From positions 1,364,001-1,428,000 of the forward strand of contig JAGYVD010000010.1 in assembly GCA_021209875.1 (NCBI GenBank): DNA of 64,000 nucleotides. Direction: 5' to 3'. Both the position numbers and the translations under genes were made by a program. Shown here piece after piece: positions 12,312-23,958 of this stretch. Source of the DNA: Rosellinia necatrix. Taxonomy: Eukaryota > Ascomycota > Sordariomycetes > Xylariales > Xylariaceae. A model generated the notes under the pieces. It was given only the letters and a program-made list of their open reading frames with translations, ran no database searches and had not been told where the DNA came from. The first letter of the stretch is position 1, and every line of letters starts with the position of its first letter.

Positions 12312-13966
12312 GAACTTCGCAATTGGTTCAACACGTTTTCATCACCTGCGCAGAGCTGTCGGGGTTATGTTCTTGGTGTTGGCCTGCTCGAGGCGACGCT
12401 TCTTTCTCCCCTGTTAAAGGCATCAAAAGTGAGATGGAGGATACTCAGATGGTGCAGTATTTTAATCCGTGAGATGTAGGCAGATATGTATGCAGAAATG
12501 TATGCATGCAGAAATATATGCAGAAATCTAAGTGGCCAAGCAAAGGGATCGGATGAGACTCGATCTAATACTGGGCGCTTAGATCATACATTGGACAGGC
12601 ACTAAATCGGCGACAGCCTCCCTTCCAATATTCAGCCCAATACATACATGCCAAGCTCACACTAGACAAGGGGTATATAGCCAATAAGATCGACGTTCTC
12701 TAAGGTACTTAGTTTCCCACCTAATTTTGCACATACTAGATGTCCCCACAAGATGTGCACTTGCCGCATCCGTCTTTCAATTAGCTCAGCCCACTATTAG
12801 CCGCCGTGGGTCTCCTTCACTACCTAACAATACAATGGCATTGTCTGTTGCATGTTCGTCTACCCAAACTTCATGGCTTTCAAAGCAAATGAGCCTTTTT
12901 ACACAGATACCCCTAATTAGCTATACTTGATCGGATGGGGAATCACTGCCTAGTAAGAGGTCTACCTGAGGATCGAAATAAAGAGAATAAAAGCAGCGCC
13001 TCTATGCGACTAGTATTTTATCGTATTTTATCATCATATACAACTAGTAGGACGTATGGCATGTCTTAGTTTATATCTACTTAACACGTGATGAAGGCAA
13101 TTAATTAATAAAAAGATATTATACTGACCCCGTCGGTACGTCACATATAGAGTATGTTATTTATATACGCTGAGCTTGTATACTGGACTGATTTGTTGTG
13201 ATGGGATTATTGTTGCGGCAAGCATTAGAGGACAACTGGTTGTCAATAAAAGCGCAATCCATATGTCCTAGGTATAAATACCGCAGCCCAGAGTAGGCAG
13301 AAGGAGTAGCGCTGCGATGAAGGATATATGAAGGGATAGTTTGTAGAATGAGAGTCCTGGGTCAATTATAGTGAACATATATAACAGATGGGCAGGGTGC
13401 ATGTATTTTGAATATGAGAGGTACTACAGTGGGTAAGGTAAATTTTAAAAGGGAATGAATGAAAGGGAGAAAAAAGAGTGGAAGAAGGAACAGAGCCAGG
13501 CCACTAAGTAAGCAAGAGTGAGGGTGCAGGCAGTGCACTTATGAAAGAAAGAAAAGAGAGAGAAAAAAAAAAAAAAAAGAACCCACCCCCCGGGATCGAA
13601 CCGGGATCGCCCAGTACTGCCAGATGGACTTATTCAGACATCGCCTTGGGAGACAGAGCTCTTTATCGGGAGTAAGAAGCCATTAGCAGCACCAGGAGTA
13701 TTACCATTATACCAGGTGGGGGTAATTGTTGGAAAAGCGCTGACAATTAAGATACATAACTCCGGCCCTCTTCCCTCTGCACCAGCAGGTGCTTTTGTGG
13801 TTGCCTCGAATCTACCCAGTTACCTAGTTACCTACTTACTAAGTAGGTAGGTAGTCACCTCAGGTAGGTACCTCTCCACACGAAGGCAAGCGTGGTAGTG
13901 CCTTTGGGGGGTACTTTCGCAATGGACCACTACCTCTCTATGTATTGCCACCCCATCGTATTTAAT
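12312..13966. other. Intergenic region, 1.65 kb
   Basis: No protein gene is supported. It contains a degenerate array of short ATGCAGAAATAT-like units (about 12478-12530), a tRNA-like locus (see separate entry), and a block of TACCTA/TAGGTA words with an imperfect inverted arrangement at about 13815-13875. Confidence 0.55.
13580..13726 (-). pseudogene. tRNA-like locus, degenerate or intron-interrupted
   Basis: Read on the minus strand, a perfect D-arm (GTAT/ATAC closing AATGGTA, preceded by TG) starts near 13716. A perfect T-arm (CCCGG-TTCGATC-CCGGG) lies at about 13608-13592, followed by GGGTGGG, which can pair with CCCACC(T) at the 5' end, and then by a run of T about 17 long, a strong pol III terminator. 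About 90 nt separate the two arms. I could not find an anticodon stem that closes, and the acceptor stem is out of register by one base relative to U8. It may be a tRNA gene with a long intron, a tRNA pseudogene, or a tRNA-derived element. The anticodon is not assigned. Confidence 0.35.
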
Positions 13967-15437
13967 TTATAAGCCGCGGTTGGCATCGATAAGTTCCGCT
14001 AACCTATCCGCTATATTCCCAGCCCACGTTGGGTTGTTGATATCAGCATCCACTTCCCTAACGACTATGCCACTCCCATCGAGCCCACCCTTGATGGCAT
14101 TGAACAAAGCATCATCTGCCTTTTTATCGTAAAAAGCCTGCCCTTCGACCGCGATCATGGACACGCCCTTCAGGGGAAGCCACACCTCAGTCACGCCGGC
14201 GTTGGCGCAATTGTCTCGCAGCCTGCTCGCGATCCTACTCCCCAGCTCCTCGCATTCCCCAGGCGAGGTGCGCATGAGTGTCACGGACGGGTTATGCTCG
14301 AACAAGACCCTACCCTGGAATTTCTCCGGTACCGTGGCCCTGGGTCCGAAGTTCACCATGTCCAGCGCGCCGACGCTCACGATCTGCGGGATGCCAGCCT
14401 TCGCGGCAGCCTTGAGTCGATCTTCACCGGCACTGAACACGCCGCCCACAAGCTCGTCGGCAAGCTCCGTGGTCGTGAGGTCTAGGATTCCATCTAACCG
14501 TTTCTCGCGGATTAAGCGTTCCACTTCGAAAATTAGCACATTATCCTCAAAGCTAGTGATAGGGTGTTAACGGGCAAGTAGGTAAAGCCCCTCGGGGTAT
14601 TACAGAGGGCGACAAGATCTACCCGAACGGTAAAATCACGGTAAAGCACAGGATGAAAAGCCGATGACTCTCAGAGGCGCACTTACTCGCGCGACCACCG
14701 GCCCCCGTAGCATGGAAGACATAAACCTCGAACCCCCGCGCCTCGAGCAAGGGTCGGGCGACATCGACAGCGGGCGTGGTGACGCCGAACATGGTGATGC
14801 CAATGCCCCTTTTCATCTTCGCAACCGTAGCAGTGTTATTACTGCTGCTGCTGCTGCTGACACGCGCCCTGACAGCGTAGGCTCGCGCCATGCCTGCGAT
14901 GGCGGCGGCGGCGTTGTCGAGGACGGCCCGGAGGACCTCGTTGAGCCCGGCGATGTCGACGACGCTGTACATCATGGTGATGTCGGACTCGGCGACGTAG
15001 GAGCTGGTGTCGCCCGACGCGACGGTCGAGACGATGAGCTTCGGCAGCGTCAGCGGCAGCTCCCGCATCACGGCCGCCGCGATGCTCGTGCCGCCGCTGC
15101 CGCCGAGCGACACCACGCCGTGCACGCCTCCGGCCACCAGGTCGCCGACGACGCCCGCCGCGCCGCGCGCCATGGTCCTGATCACCTCCCCGCGCGGCAG
15201 CGACCGCAGCGCCTCGCCGCCGTCGCCGCCGCCATCGAAGCCGCTGCGCTCGTACACCTCCGGCTGCGGCACGGTGATTGCCTCGTGCCGGGTCTCGGAG
15301 CGCCCCGCGTCCACCAGCGTGACGGCGATGGCCGGGTCGGCCTCGAGGATCCGCGCCCGAAGGTACAGGTGCTCCTCGAGCTTCGTGTCGAGCGTGCCCA
15401 GCACGACGATGTTCACGGTGGTGGCGTGTTCTGGCAT
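13967..15437 (-). CDS. Tm-1-like ATP-binding protein (UPF0261 family)
   Basis: Exons 15437-14687 and 14523-13967 with a 163-nt phase-1 intron (GTAAGT donor, GCTAAT branch, CGAAG acceptor) give 435 aa. The splice restores the family motif GGRAME across the junction. Other UPF0261 landmarks are the N-terminal VLGTLDTKLEEHLYLR, the Gly-rich loop SLGGSGGTS, FGVTTPAV, FHATGAGGRA, LTTTELADELVGGV, IVSVGALDMVNFGP, HNPSVTLMRTS and PLKGVSM. The start is the ATG at 15437; the longer upstream frame is only an Asn/Leu-rich microsatellite translation. A serine run (about 14835-14855) is encoded by a CTG-type microsatellite. In plants this domain forms the N-terminal half of the tobamovirus-resistance protein Tm-1. 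In bacteria and fungi it is a separate protein paired with a TIM-barrel partner, here the divergent gene at 16269. Biochemical role unknown. Confidence 0.9.
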
Positions 15438-16268
15438 CTTTGTCGGATGGACGGGTTGTTTATTATTGTTGTTGTTGTTGGGCAGCAGCAGCACCAGGTT
15501 AACCCCCTTTCGTTTACATAATTACATGTGGGGAAAGGCGGTGCGACGATCCCGGACGGGAACTAGACTACGTGCCCGTTGTTGGTTAGAAGTGAGAGTG
15601 GAATCGTGTATGCACATAATGTAAATTACTAGTAATATGTTGTGTCTCGGAAAAATACCTTGAAAGTTACACAGGGGATGAATTAGTCATGAGCTAATCG
15701 TCGCCTGCGCCGGCTTTTTCGGCATTTTTGTTAATTTAACGCTCTTTTTATTTATTATTTTATATTACCAACAGGGCATATCGCGCAGTGTAAATAGCAT
15801 GTATTTTTTAGTACGAGGCCGCAGCTAAAAGTGTAGCAAACGTATCTTTAACCTTAGCATTAAATTTAATACGTAGTCGGGCTTAAAAAGCTAGCCGGAA
15901 AAATGCCCTACGTTATATATGCTATTTATTAACTAGAAAAAAACTTAATTTTTTACTGGTGGCCTATTGCTATCGGGTAGTAGGTGAAACGAATTCGGGG
16001 CTATTTCGAGCCTAATGTGCCTAAAAGTTGGGGTTGTAGAAAAAAAAGTTAGGTAGTGGAGCCCTGACCCTAGTAGAACCTAATTATTATCTATTCTATC
16101 GCAAACATAGTTCAAGAAGGTCACTCTTTCCCACTGCGCCACATCCAGATGTTTTATTTATTTTAGCCACCGATCCCAGAGTCAAAAAAAGAAAAATAGA
16201 AATAGAAGTAACCTAAGAAGGAAAAGCTAAAACCAACCCCCTTCGCGCCCAACATACACGGAATAACC
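15438..16268. promoter_or_regulatory. Bidirectional promoter region of the Tm-1-like pair
   Basis: An 831-bp intergenic stretch between the divergent starts at 15437 and 16269, so both promoters must lie here. It contains a TTG/CAG-type microsatellite next to the first gene (about 15465-15492) and an AT-rich RIP-marked dispersed repeat (about 15768-16083). The repeat leaves roughly 180 bp of unique sequence before the second gene. Confidence 0.6.
15768..16083 (+). repeat. Dispersed repeat, copy A (RIP-marked)
   Basis: This stretch aligns throughout with 39658-40006 (copy B). It lacks an internal segment of about 35-40 bp present in B, and most point differences are C to T or G to A changes in this copy (for example GGGCCT in B is GGGCTT here, and GAAGGAGAAG is a run of A). 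An internal inverted motif TAAATAGCAT ... ATGCTATTTA is present. No coding capacity. Direction is set by copy B, which ends in a poly(A) run. Confidence 0.85.
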
Positions 16269-17105
16269 ATGGCACCGATCCCGCGCACCGAGCTGCTGGC
16301 GCGGTTCCGCGCCGCGATCGCGGCGCGGCGGGCGATCGTCGGGGCGGGGGCGGGGATCGGACTGTCGGCGAAGAGCGCGGAGGCCGGGGGCGCGGACCTG
16401 ATCATCATCTATAACTCGGGCCGGTTCCGGATGGCGGGGCGGGGGTCGCTGGCGGGGATGATGCCATACGGGGACGCGAACGGGATCGTGGTGGAGATGG
16501 CGCGCGAGGTGCTGCCGGTGGTGGCGCGGGCGCCGGTGCTCGCGGGCGTCTGCGGCACCGACCCGTTCCGGGACATGGCGTCCTTCCTGCGCCAGCTGCG
16601 CGACCTCGGCTTCAGCGGCGTGCAGAACTTCCCGACCGTCGGCCTCGTCGACGGCGGCTTCCGCGCCGGCCTCGAGGAGACCGGCATGGGCTACGGCCTC
16701 GAGGTCGAGATGGTCCGCCTCGCCGCCGCCATGGACCTGCTCACGGCCCCCTACGTCTTCACGCCCGCCGAGGCCGTCGCCATGGCGCGCGCCGGCGCCG
16801 ACATCGTCGTCGCCCACATGGGGCTCACCACCGGCGCCGGCGTCGGCGGCAAGACCGGCAAGACCCTGGACGAGTGCGTCGCGCGCGTCCAGGAGATCCG
16901 GGACGCCGCCGCCGGCGTCCGCGAGGACGTCATCGTGCTGTGCCACGGCGGCCCTATCGCCGAGGTCGAGCACGCCGAGTACGTCCTGTCGCGCACCAGG
17001 GGCGTCCACGGCTTCTTTGGCGCCAGCAGCATGGAGCGCATCCCCGTCGAGATCGCCATCGCCGAGAATACGAGGCGGTTCAAGGACATTCGCATCGGGG
17101 GCTGA
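16269..17105 (+). CDS. TIM-barrel PEP-hydrolase-like protein (Tm-1 C-terminal-half homologue)
   Basis: A single exon of 278 aa, with an ATG in a good context (ACCATGG) at 16269. It matches the TIM-barrel signal-transduction/phosphoenolpyruvate hydrolase-like family (PF09370): [95 protein letters not shown] and [13 protein letters not shown]. In plant Tm-1 this domain is fused behind the UPF0261 domain; here the two are divergent genes about 830 bp apart. Codon third positions are almost all G or C, much higher than in most neighbours, as in the partner gene. A possible polyadenylation signal AATAAA lies at about 17161. Function beyond the family is unproven. Confidence 0.9.
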   Translation: MAPIPRTELLARFRAAIAARRAIVGAGAGIGLSAKSAEAGGADLIIIYNSGRFRMAGRGSLAGMMPYGDANGIVVEMAREVLPVVARAPVLAGVCGTDPFRDMASFLRQLRDLGFSGVQNFPTVGLVDGGFRAGLEETGMGYGLEVEMVRLAAAMDLLTAPYVFTPAEAVAMARAGADIVVAHMGLTTGAGVGGKTGKTLDECVARVQEIRDAAAGVREDVIVLCHGGPIAEVEHAEYVLSRTRGVHGFFGASSMERIPVEIAIAENTRRFKDIRIGG

Positions 17106-17974
17106 GGCCCCAGCTTACCTTAGTCTAGATAGCTAGCTCGTAGCATCGACAGAACATGTCAATAAAGTCGGCTGCGGCTAACTATATCACAAATATCAGT
17201 AGCAGTGCCATTCCCCATCCCCCTTCCCCACCCCCCCTCCATAAGATGAATCTACGTGGCGAGAGTCATTTCTAATATTGTTTCGCTGCTTCTCTCTGGG
17301 GCAGATGAACAGAGGCCCCTGTCCAGGTGATAATACCCCTCGCTAAGCATGCGCTGTGACTTATCTAGTAACTTATCTAGTGACTTATCTAGTGCAAAGA
17401 AGAAAAAAAACACAAAGCTTTCTCCCCCGCCGTAATGCGGACTGAAAGAAGCCGCCGGCGATAACGATGTCTCCGCCCGGTCTTTTGGAGGAGCATGCAC
17501 GTCCGCCGCCACTGTAACTGTTTGTGCTATGCGGGGGTAGTTGTCGCTGTCGGCCAGACCGCTAATGCTCCCCCGCCGTAACGGCGTCATGTTTCCACCC
17601 CGCTGATGCTGATGCCGTGCAGATGTTGGCTGAGCCCAGCCATCGCTTGGCACTACAGGCGCCAAGGCCGCCATGAATTTCTTGTTGACGCCCATGAGGG
17701 CGGGCTGATGGGATAGACATTTACCGAGTATGCACATCTACCTGATCGTGGGGGTTTGGTGTGACCATACGTGCATATAACAAGAAAGCACGATCACAAG
17801 TTGAATGGCAATACGTCAGTTCGCATTATTCACTATCAATAGAACAAAAGCGCGAGCAGGAGTAGGTTGGGTACTGTATACTCATGTTGCTATGAAACGA
17901 TATACCGGCTCGCACGATGATGCACTACTAGTAGTCTACATGCGACATGCGAGATTAACTCGGCCAGAAGAACA
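17106..17974. other. Intergenic region with a doubtful minus-strand ORF
   Basis: It contains a 161-codon minus-strand ORF (17252-17737) with no recognisable domain. Part of that ORF is a translated 12-bp tandem repeat (LDKSLDKLLDKS) and a poly-Phe run from homopolymer sequence, so it is probably not a gene. A 12-bp, three-unit repeat lies at 17357-17392. Confidence 0.5.
17357..17392. repeat. 12-bp tandem repeat, three units
   Basis: Units TGACTTATCTAG, TAACTTATCTAG and TGACTTATCTAG occupy 17357-17368, 17369-17380 and 17381-17392. Confidence 0.85.
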
Positions 17975-19050
17975 TCAAGGTTCCTCTAGGTTGACAAGTT
18001 CCAGGCTCAGCTTCCACAGCTTCTCCTCTCTCACTGGGTCGTAGGCATGCGCACCATGTCCGCCGCCGGCCACCATGTCCAAATCCGTCGTAAGCTCAGC
18101 AATCTTCACATCCTCAAGGTACTTCCCGCCTTTACCTTCCCAGACAGGGGCCGCGGCGGCCCATACCTGCGTTGCGGCGCCCTGCGCTGCAGACTTGAGT
18201 CGCTTCATGGTCTCCTCGTCCGCTTTCATCGCGGCTACTTGCTCCTCTGGGATATACTGCCCCAGGTTGGTCAGGATCCCACCGGGATGCACCGACAACG
18301 AATGGACCCCTTTTGGACCGTACGCCCGATCAATGTAACTGGCCGCCCAGACCATCGCGGTTTTAGACTGCCCGTAGGCGGCCCATGGTTCATAGTGGTC
18401 CAAGATGCCAATGTCTTCGAGGTCAAGATTTGAAGTGATGCGGCGGTGGGCAGAAGAAGAAACCCAAACTATTCGGGAATTAAATGCAGGACTGCTGCTA
18501 GCTTGCATGGCCGGCAAGAGAAGCGCGGTGAGGGTGAAATGAGCCAAGTAATTAACGGCAAATTGACGCTCAAATCCATCGGCTGTCACAGTCCTAGGAC
18601 AAGCCATCACTCCTATTCAATATGTATAAGTACTTGCGGATATAGGAGTTAGTCTGGCTTCTTACCGGCGTTATTGATCAGCACATTGAGCTGGGGGGAC
18701 TTGGCGAGAAATTGTCGAGCTGCGTGCTTGACAGAGTCGAGACGGTCCAAGTCCATCTCGATGACTTCAATATTGCCATTGCCCTTAGTCGAGTTGATGA
18801 TGTCGGCGATAATGGGCTGCACTTTCGCCGTGTCACGAACCATGACGAAGACCCGGGCACCCGTGGCATACATGGCTCGAGCAGTTTCGATGCCGATTCC
18901 CGACGTCGCGCCAGTAATCAGAACGACCTTGTCTGGCCATGCTTGGATGAGGTTGTTATCTTCAATGACCTGAAGAGCCGTGGGTCGTTCATCCCCAGGG
19001 CCCCCGAGGGCCGTGTGCTGCTCGGCGTATGGATTGAAAGGAGATGACAT
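17975..19050 (-). CDS. Short-chain dehydrogenase/reductase (retinol-dehydrogenase-like)
   Basis: Exons 19050-18666 and 18612-17975, with a 53-nt phase-1 intron (GTAAGA...GAATAG), give 340 aa. It is a classical-to-extended SDR: cofactor loop VLITGATSGIGIETARAM near residue 43, LNVLINNAG just before the intron, VNYLAHFTLTALLLPAM after it, the catalytic Ser in RIVWVSSSAHR, and the catalytic pair in YGQSKTA (Tyr/Lys), then HPGGILTNL. The basic residue after the Gly-rich loop (MVRD) suggests NADP(H). The closest well-known relatives are retinol dehydrogenase/WW-domain oxidoreductase-type enzymes, but the substrate cannot be read from sequence. It lies 250 bp downstream of the kynurenine monooxygenase gene on the same strand; co-regulation is possible but not shown. 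Confidence 0.9.
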
Positions 19051-19302
19051 GTTGAGGGGAATAGCGTGAAGATAAGTATGTAGTGTAAACTGTTATCTAG
19101 GGAGTGGACAAAGAAAGATATTAACATGTTGAGGGGGTGTCGTCGATGTTTTAATATTTCTTACCCCAAGGTGAGTGGCAGGGGGGTTGCATAAGCTCGG
19201 GCTGAACGCGGGCTCCGTCAGCAGTTAACTCCTAAAACCAGTGCACGGCTTGACCATCATAGCCATGCACATGACAAATGCCCAACCGCTCAACAATGCC
19301 AT

Positions 19303-21194
19303 TCAGTTCCTGATGGTTCGTGCCACCAGGTTCCTAACGAGCCCGAAAGGGTCCCAGCCGCCACCGGAGCGCTGGCGTGCCAAGCAAATGCCCAGAGACC
19401 CAAGAAGAAGTGGACTGAAAAGGAGAGTCAAGAGCCCCCGTGTCAAGACTTTGCCTTGGTACTGGCTCCTTGCTACCACTTCGGAGTATCTCTCGTTCCC
19501 GAAGCTCACTCTCGAATATTGGGTGTGCCAACCCAAGCCCGGGACGTGAATGGACAAAAATTCCTCTAAAAATTTCCGTACACGATACACACGCGAAAGG
19601 ACCGAGGCTCGCATCTCAATGTAGTTCTGAAGTGCTAGATCATTGATCGCATGAGCATCGGCGACACGAAGCGTAGAGTACTCATTCAAGGCAATGGCCC
19701 TTTGGAAGGCAGTATCACTTTCTCCCGGATGATTAGGGTCGTTGCTCTCAACAGTCGCGTGCTTGTCGATAACCGAAAAGAGAATACGTATATCTTCAAG
19801 GCCAGCATTCATGCCTTGCCCATAGAAAGGAACCATGGCATGGGCGGCATCCCCAACAATAACCGCAGAATCGGAAAAGTGGTATGGACAGCACTTAATG
19901 CTTATTAAAGGGAGATGGGGGTTGTTTTGGAACGACGAAATGAGTTCATCTGGAGTTATGAGTGAGGTGACTCCGGGGAAATACTGATCGAAGAAGGCAG
20001 GCAGCTTGGATGGATCAGCCTCAAGAATAGCGAACCCGGCAGCTGGCATGAACAAAGTACAGGTGAAGGAACCGTCCTTTGCTCGCATTAGTATACCGGG
20101 GTTTCTCGGGGCGGCGGGTCTTCACGTACATCGCTTGGTATGGCAATAAACATGAATTTCTTCCCTGGCCATATATGTAAATGATTGGGGGAGATGCGGA
20201 ACTTGGACTGGGGATCTTGGTTATCGGAAACATCATTAGGACCGATTTGAAACTCGCACCAGAGGGTATCAATGTATTCCTGGTTGTAGTTCATCCTGGT
20301 GAACTTCATGAGATGGTATCTCACAGCCGAGTGCGCACCATCGGCACCAATCATGAAGTCGAAATCGATTTCAATCTCCACCGGGCGATTTGAAGTCGTC
20401 GCCTTCCCTCGGCATTCAAACCATGCTCTTCGTGTTTTGAAGTCTGCGCCGGTCAATTTGTGGCCGAAGAAGAATTTGACATTTGGCATGTCTTCTAGAA
20501 CGTCAAGCAATTGCTTATTAAGGCTCGCCCTGTCTACGGCATAGATAGTCTGCGCGACAGTTACTAGGTAAGCCACAGACCCGTGGGGGATGAGCTCGCC
20601 ACAGTTCAAAATGTTGTACCTACCCGTCCGTGAATATCATAGTCCTGACCCGCCTCGTAGAGCGCACCATCCGGGCTCCTCCCATGGATCATGCGCCCTC
20701 GCATTGGGATGGTGGCGGCAACAACATGCTGAAGCAGCTTGTCGTGGCCGGCATGCCGCATAGCATTGATGCCTCGCTCCGAGAGGGCGAGGTTAATTGA
20801 CTTGGTGAAATTCAGTGGGATGGTCGAGGGGTCACGAAGATCTGCATCGAATCAGATTAGCCCAGCTACTGCCGGTAGATGGATGGATGGACGGCTGGCC
20901 TAGCAACTCTGGGGATAGTGCTCGATACTGTATGCATTGCATAGGTACAGGCTTGTACAGACTTATCCAAACTGTACCAGACTGCACAAACAGACAGGCT
21001 GTGCAGTAGACAATCCGGACCACCAGCTGGCAGTTATGCATGTCGATTTGTGTTTCGTGCAGGTTTATTCAGCACTCACCACTCCGTAATTCGTAGATCT
21101 CAACCTGGTAACCTCGTTTGGCGGCATATAAGGCAGCCAGAGACCCGACCGGCCCCGCACCAACCACCACGAACTTCTGGGTCGAGTTCGCCAT
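19303..21194 (-). CDS. BNA4: Kynurenine 3-monooxygenase
   Basis: Four exons: 21194-21080, 20841-20624, 20549-20130 and 20076-19303, giving 508 aa. Donors are GTGAGT, GTAGGT and GTACGT; branch sites GCTAAT and TACTAAT are visible, and all phases match. It is a FAD- and NADPH-dependent hydroxylase that converts kynurenine to 3-hydroxykynurenine on the outer mitochondrial membrane in tryptophan breakdown and NAD synthesis. Landmarks: N-terminal FAD fold [21 protein letters not shown]; family block [34 protein letters not shown]; the second FAD motif [37 protein letters not shown] hydrophobic C-terminal segment ([19 protein letters not shown]) fits the membrane anchor of the family. Length agrees with fungal Bna4. 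A paralogue acting in secondary metabolism cannot be excluded. Confidence 0.93.
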
Positions 21195-22494
21195 AACTAC
21201 ATTGATCGGGAGACGGGTGCGCGCTCGGGCGGCTGCATATGTCAGTGCTACCTAAGCCACCCGTCCTTGGCTTTGGGTGGTCGAGGTGGTATGTTCGTTC
21301 GCCTGGGTTGAGAAGGGGTAAGAACATGGCTCACGGAGAACATCCCTCTTCCGTCTATTAATAATGATCCGTGGCTGAGGGGCAGGCGCGATACGCTTAG
21401 GGTCTGAGCGGAAAGGGTCTCCAGATCAACTTAATAACTCACCGGCAGCTACTGCCTATGGATTACAAAACGCTGGGTGCCGCGGGTAGGCATGGTGCAA
21501 TAATTGTCGCTATCATGTGCTACCTAGCATTTGGAGCAATTTCAAGCGAGAGAGGGGTACCGGGAGATACCGAGGCCCCAGTGACTAGCTCTATAATACC
21601 TTGTTGTGTGAAGGTCTGTGTGACAATTATCCACTATGCTTGGCATTGGCTTACAGTGTAAATAATAAATCAGTATACAGGTTGAGTGCTGCCGACCGGT
21701 TTTGATCTTGTGGTGTCTTGCCTTTTATTTAGGCTTTATAAATTAGTTATAGCATTGAAAAAATCTTTGGAAGCATAAACCAAGCAATAACGAAAGCAAT
21801 AATTTAAATAAAAGCCGATAAGTAAAAGGAGCTCGGCGGACGGTTGAGGTTCAGCAGGCGGCTCAGGTTCAGCGGGCGGTATCTCGCCTGTCAGCCGTCT
21901 ATAAAGCAATAAAAATGTTTGAATCGGTCCGTTCATGGTATAACAGCTTCAAAAGCCAGAGTAGGTAGTAAGTAGGTCTGCACTGTAAGCTGTTGCCAAG
22001 TATAGTGGGTAATTTCCACGTGGAGGTTCATAGCAGGGTAGCCTACTTGGTGTAAGTCGGGTGTCTCGGATGGATGGATGAAATGTTAGGCAGTTTACGA
22101 TATGCAAGTAAGCATTAGAGGATAATGCAACGTTATACCTACTAGGTGGGTAGGTAGGTATGCAGCTGTTATTTGGGCTATTTTCCATCCACTATCACTA
22201 GATAATAGATAATGAATTAGACCCCACCTGCACCAAACAGCCCACCTCTTCACCGTTGACGTGTGGGGCTTAACTACCCGGTATACCGGAAAAAAGAGGC
22301 ATCGGGTTATGACAAGGCGATGTTACTTTTTGGTTATCCCCTCGATATTGATTGAGTTCACTTTCGCATCCTCGTTATTCCTCACCCATTTATTTTTAGT
22401 TTGATATAGAGGGTATCACGCTACCTACCTAGTACCGTATAACCGAAGGCATTAAAGCAATTAAAGTTTATCTCCCTCCCTCCTTCGACCGAGC
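21195..22494. other. Divergent intergenic region between KMO and MAP1
   Basis: 1.3 kb with no supported gene. A short minus-strand ORF (21736-21936) contains a PPAEPE-type repeat from a GGCGG/GGTTC-like low-complexity stretch and is not credible as a gene. TAGGTA words cluster at about 22138-22160, and a pyrimidine-rich core promoter (about 22465-22490) precedes MAP1. Confidence 0.55.
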
Positions 22495-23958
22495 ATGTCC
22501 ACGACAGCCGAAGCTGAAACCGAAGCCCAAGCTCCAGCCAAGCTGAAATGCCTGGGGGCGAGTTGCGAAAATGAGGCTGGCTCATTGCAGTGCCCGACTT
22601 GCCTGAAAATTGGTATCAAGGGCAGCTTTTATTGCTCCCAGGACTGCTTCAAAAACAACTGGGTTCGTACTTCGCATCGTGCGCTCCTGCTCCGCTCTTC
22701 CTAGCCCAGCCCTGTTCTACGTGCGCGACGACTAACGGCCTCCCCCCTTGCAGAGCGATCATAAGGCCCTGCACAAAGTTGCCTCGGGCAAAACAGCGAA
22801 TGGTATTCTTGACCGCATCAGAACTCCCAAAGTCGTGTCTAAACCCGATCCAGCCACAGGTCTCTACAACCCATTTCCCTCCTTTGCCTACACCGGACCT
22901 TTACGACCCGTCTATCCATTGTCAGAGAGGCGCACCGTGCCGAAGGACATACCATGGCCGGACTACGCGGAAACCGGCTATCCAAAGAGCGAGATGCATC
23001 TGAATCGAAATAAGGTCGACATCCTGGACGCTAAAGGACAGGAGGCCATGCGAAAAGTGTGCAGAATAGGACGAGAGGTGCTAGATATCATAGCTGCAGA
23101 GGTTAGGCCCGGCGTCACAACAGATTATCTCGACGAAGTTTGCCATAAAGCTACCATAGAACGAAAGGTGCGCTTCGATCCCCCTGCTCCACTCACCCTC
23201 CCGGATCTAGGTGGATTTCGTGAACCTACTGACACACCTTAGTCATACCCTTCCCCCTTAAATTATAACCACTTTCCCAAGTCGTTCTGTAGCTCCGTAA
23301 ACGAGGTTATCTGCCACGGTATCCCGGATCAGCGAGTGCTCTTGGATGGTGATATTATCAACCTTGATGTTTCGGTATATCATGGCGGATACCACGCCGA
23401 CCTAAACGAGACCTACTATGTAGGAGACAAAGCTAAGGCGGACCCGGATTCGGTTCGAGTCGTAGAGGCGGCACGGGAATGCTTAGAGGAGGCGGCCAAG
23501 ATCATCAAACCCGGAACGTTAATACGCGAATTCGGCAATGTAATCGAGAAACACGCTAAGTCGAAGAACTGTAGCGTTATCAGGACGTACTGTGGTCATG
23601 GCGTTAACACCTATTTTCATTCGCCGCCGAACGTACCGCATTATGCCAAGAACAAGGCTGTGGGGGAGTGTAAACCGGGAATGACATTTACAATTGAGCC
23701 GATGATTGCCCTGGGCAGGTACCGCGATATTACCTGGCCGGATAACTGGACAAGCACTACTGTCGATGGGAAGAGAACGGCGCAGTTTGGTAAGTCAGAT
23801 ATATCGTTGCTGGCAATCCGTGTGTGTTTACTGCTAACATTTCAACAGAACACACATTCCTAGTGACGGAAACCGGGGTCGAGGTATTGACAGCCCGGTT
23901 GCCGACCTCACCTGGAGGACCAATCCCGATGCCAGCAGTGGAAAACGGGAGTTCATAG
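22495..23958 (+). CDS. MAP1: Methionine aminopeptidase 1
   Basis: Exons 22495-22662, 22754-23167, 23243-23789 and 23849-23958 give 412 aa. The introns (91, 75 and 59 nt) have matching phases. It removes initiator methionine from nascent proteins at the ribosome. The N-terminus carries the eukaryote-specific zinc finger ([18 protein letters not shown] ... [12 protein letters not shown]). The M24A pita-bread domain follows: [13 protein letters not shown] spans the second splice, then [13 protein letters not shown]. Metal ligands are the Asp residues in [19 protein letters not shown], His in HSPPNVPHY, Glu in FTIEPM, and the last Glu in the EHTFLVTE segment, completed by the final splice. The substrate His is in CGHGVN. 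The first donor is GTTCGT, slightly off consensus. A normal full-length type I enzyme. Confidence 0.95.

Noticed and set aside
15438..15494. Longer N-terminus for the Tm-1-like protein
   Set aside because: The upstream frame lacks an ATG and encodes an Asn/Leu microsatellite; the ATG at 15437 is followed directly by the conserved domain.
17252..17737. 161-codon minus-strand ORF as a gene
   Set aside because: No domain, part is a translated 12-bp repeat and homopolymer, and it lies in the 3' region of another gene.
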